DNA from: Methylocystaceae bacterium
GTDB taxonomy: Bacteria > Pseudomonadota > Alphaproteobacteria > Rhizobiales > Beijerinckiaceae
NCBI GenBank assembly: GCA_003152255.1
Contig: PLZT01000680.1
Span: forward strand, 1-14,303
Reading direction: 5' to 3'
DNA: 14,303 nucleotides
This document shows, piece by piece, positions 13,111 through 14,303 of the stretch. A program made the position numbers and the translations under genes. Numbering within the stretch: the first letter of the stretch is position 1; every line of letters starts with the position of its first letter. A model generated the notes under the pieces. The model was given only the letters and a program-made list of their open reading frames with translations. It was not told the origin of the DNA and ran no database searches.

Positions 13111-13926
13111 TTAGAAGGGGAAGTTGGCGGCGGCGCGTTCGGGCCCGTAGGGTTCGAGGCCATTGGGCTCGTGAAGGTTGTTCAAACGGCGATTGAACAC
13201 GCAGGTCACTTCCTGCCCGTTCCGCAACGTCCATTGAAAATTCACCTTGTCGACGACAAGGTAAGGCCCCTCTTTGTGAAAATTGACGACACTCTCTTGC
13301 CGGTCGCGATCAACGGCGAACATCGCCGGCGTCTCTTGATCCGGCGCAAAGCGGAACCATGTTTTTGCGCCATCGTCGAACACGGCGATCGGCTTGCTCA
13401 ACGACGAGCCTTTGTAGGCATAATCGTTGTTGGCGTTCGCGACTTTGAAATTCTTGGTGTTCGGATAGGCGGCGCGCGCCTTCGCCAGAGAAATCAATTT
13501 TCCATCCGCTTCGTCGTCGGGAAACCGAAACCGGATTTTGAACACTTGGCTCGAGGGAGCGCGAAACCCCGAGCGAAGAATGAAACTGTAGAACCGCTTG
13601 GACGTCACCACATTCAAGTTCGAGAACGCGTCCTTCTCGACGGGCTTCACGAATATGATGTTTCCGCGCTTGTTCGGCTCGACCTTCCAAGCCACCGAGT
13701 CGCCGAGCGCCAAGGTTTCGATCTTTTCATCGTCGCCAAGGACGATCGCCGTCGAGACGCCATAAGACCCATTGACCGAAACGACTTCGTCCGGGCGGTA
13801 GGAGAGCTCGCGCACACGCACATCAAACCGGCCCGAGCGGGGCGCTTCTTCACAGAGACCCGCCGGCGGATTGCTCGACGCAAGAGCGAGCACCACAAAC
13901 ACCAGAATTTTGTCGAAGTGGGTCAT
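13111..13926 (-). CDS. virB9: VirB9 outer-membrane complex protein
   Basis: 271 aa from ATG 13926, whose ATGA overlaps the virB8 stop by 4 nt. A signal peptide is visible (MTHFDKILVFVVLALASS, then a cleavage region near residue 25); the Cys at about 25 lacks a proper lipobox, so it is probably not a lipoprotein. The N-terminal beta domain includes VRELSYRPDEVVSV and IETLALGDSVAWKVEPN with NIIFVKP, typical of VirB9. The C-terminal domain, containing KTWFRFAPDQETPAMFAVD and GPYLVVDKVNFQWTLR, is the part that partners VirB7/VirB10 at the outer membrane. Length is in the usual range. It forms the core-complex ring with VirB10. Confidence 0.95.
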   Translation of the reverse strand: MTHFDKILVFVVLALASSNPPAGLCEEAPRSGRFDVRVRELSYRPDEVVSVNGSYGVSTAIVLGDDEKIETLALGDSVAWKVEPNKRGNIIFVKPVEKDAFSNLNVVTSKRFYSFILRSGFRAPSSQVFKIRFRFPDDEADGKLISLAKARAAYPNTKNFKVANANNDYAYKGSSLSKPIAVFDDGAKTWFRFAPDQETPAMFAVDRDRQESVVNFHKEGPYLVVDKVNFQWTLRNGQEVTCVFNRRLNNLHEPNGLEPYGPERAAANFPF

Positions 13927-14303
13927 TGCGTCTGCGCTCCCGTCTGCGCGGCGCCGGTATTGGGCGAGGGCGCCGTCTCCTGATCGCGCCTATATTCCGT
14001 CGCTTGGAATCCCAGCGGGTTGTCGAACCGCATCTGGTTCGACATAGGCACGCCCGAATATCGAAAACGCACAAGCGACACCCAATCATGACGCACCACA
14101 TTCGACGCCGATTTTTCTTCGGTTGAAAACCGAACGAGCGCCGCCCGCTGATTTGGGAACGTCACCGATTTGACGTTGACCGAAATTTCCGTGTTGCCGC
14201 CGAACTGTTTGACGGGATTGCGAGGGTTCGCGGGGCTGTAAATCTCGGTCAGATCCCGAGACGCTGCTCCCGTCGAAAGCAGTTGCGCGAGATCGAAATT
14301 ATC
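13923..14303 (-). CDS. virB8: VirB8 inner-membrane assembly factor (N-terminus outside window)
   Basis: The frame is open from the window edge (14303) to TGA at 13923-13925, giving the last 126 residues. The start is outside; the GTG near 14165 is internal. The visible part is the periplasmic NTF2-like domain: FGGNTEISVNVKSVTFPN, a strand ALVRFSTEE, HDWVSLVRFRYSG, and the strongly conserved terminal NPLGFQATEYRRDQE typical of VirB8. A Pro/Thr/Gln-rich tail follows (SPNTGAAQTGAQTQ). VirB8 nucleates the channel at the inner membrane and contacts VirB9 and VirB10. The 4-nt stop/start overlap with virB9 shows operonic coupling. More virB genes presumably lie upstream beyond the window. Confidence 0.93.
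   Translation of the reverse strand, partial: DNFDLAQLLSTGAASRDLTEIYSPANPRNPVKQFGGNTEISVNVKSVTFPNQRAALVRFSTEEKSASNVVRHDWVSLVRFRYSGVPMSNQMRFDNPLGFQATEYRRDQETAPSPNTGAAQTGAQTQ

Overview
The window looks like part of a conjugative plasmid or integrative conjugative element from a GC-rich alphaproteobacterium, probably Hyphomicrobiales. I base this on the VirB/VirD4-type protein sequences and the codon style; the genus cannot be read from the window. No rRNA, tRNA, CRISPR array, transposase or recognisable replication gene was seen.

Layout. (1) 1-1284, minus strand: a leftward DNA-processing operon. It holds a TraK-like small DNA-binding protein, a 43-aa overlapping ORF, and a ParA/TraL-like deviant Walker-A ATPase whose 3' end lies outside the window. 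(2) 1285-1633: a 349-bp divergent intergenic region with clustered repeats and a sigma70-like promoter, the best candidate for oriT. (3) 1634-4401, plus strand: a MobC-like relaxosome protein translationally coupled to a 782-aa VirD2/MOBP-type relaxase. The arrangement traL-traK / oriT / accessory-relaxase resembles the RP4 Tra1 core. (4) 8635-14303, minus strand: virB8 (partial), virB9, virB10, virB11 and virD4 in one tightly packed operon that converges on the relaxase gene. virB10 has an in-frame amber stop at codon 301.

(5) Between the relaxase and virD4 sits a foreign cassette of about 4.06 kb (4495-8552). It is bracketed by two 161-bp direct repeats (4334-4494 and 8553-8713), about 96% identical by hand count. 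Each repeat carries the 3' tail of the relaxase gene plus the 3' tail of virD4, so the convergent tra junction is duplicated and the cassette lies between the copies. The cassette encodes a divergent protein of unknown function, a ribbon-helix-helix regulator with a perfect palindrome at its start, a C5 cytosine DNA methyltransferase, a protein with a possible PD-(D/E)XK site, a GIY-YIG nuclease, and a 55-aa ORF ending in the duplicated relaxase C-terminus. Successive genes from the RHH regulator onward overlap by 4-8 nt, so this looks like one translationally coupled restriction-modification-like operon with two nuclease candidates.

How it fits together. The relaxosome (MobC, relaxase, TraK-like, TraL-like) would nick at oriT, VirD4 would dock the relaxase-DNA complex, and VirB8/9/10/11 form part of the transfer channel. 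The cassette would act as a plasmid-borne host-defence or plasmid-retention module parked at the relaxase/T4CP junction. The most unusual observations are the tail-duplicating flanking repeats, the two-nuclease methyltransferase operon, and the amber codon in virB10.
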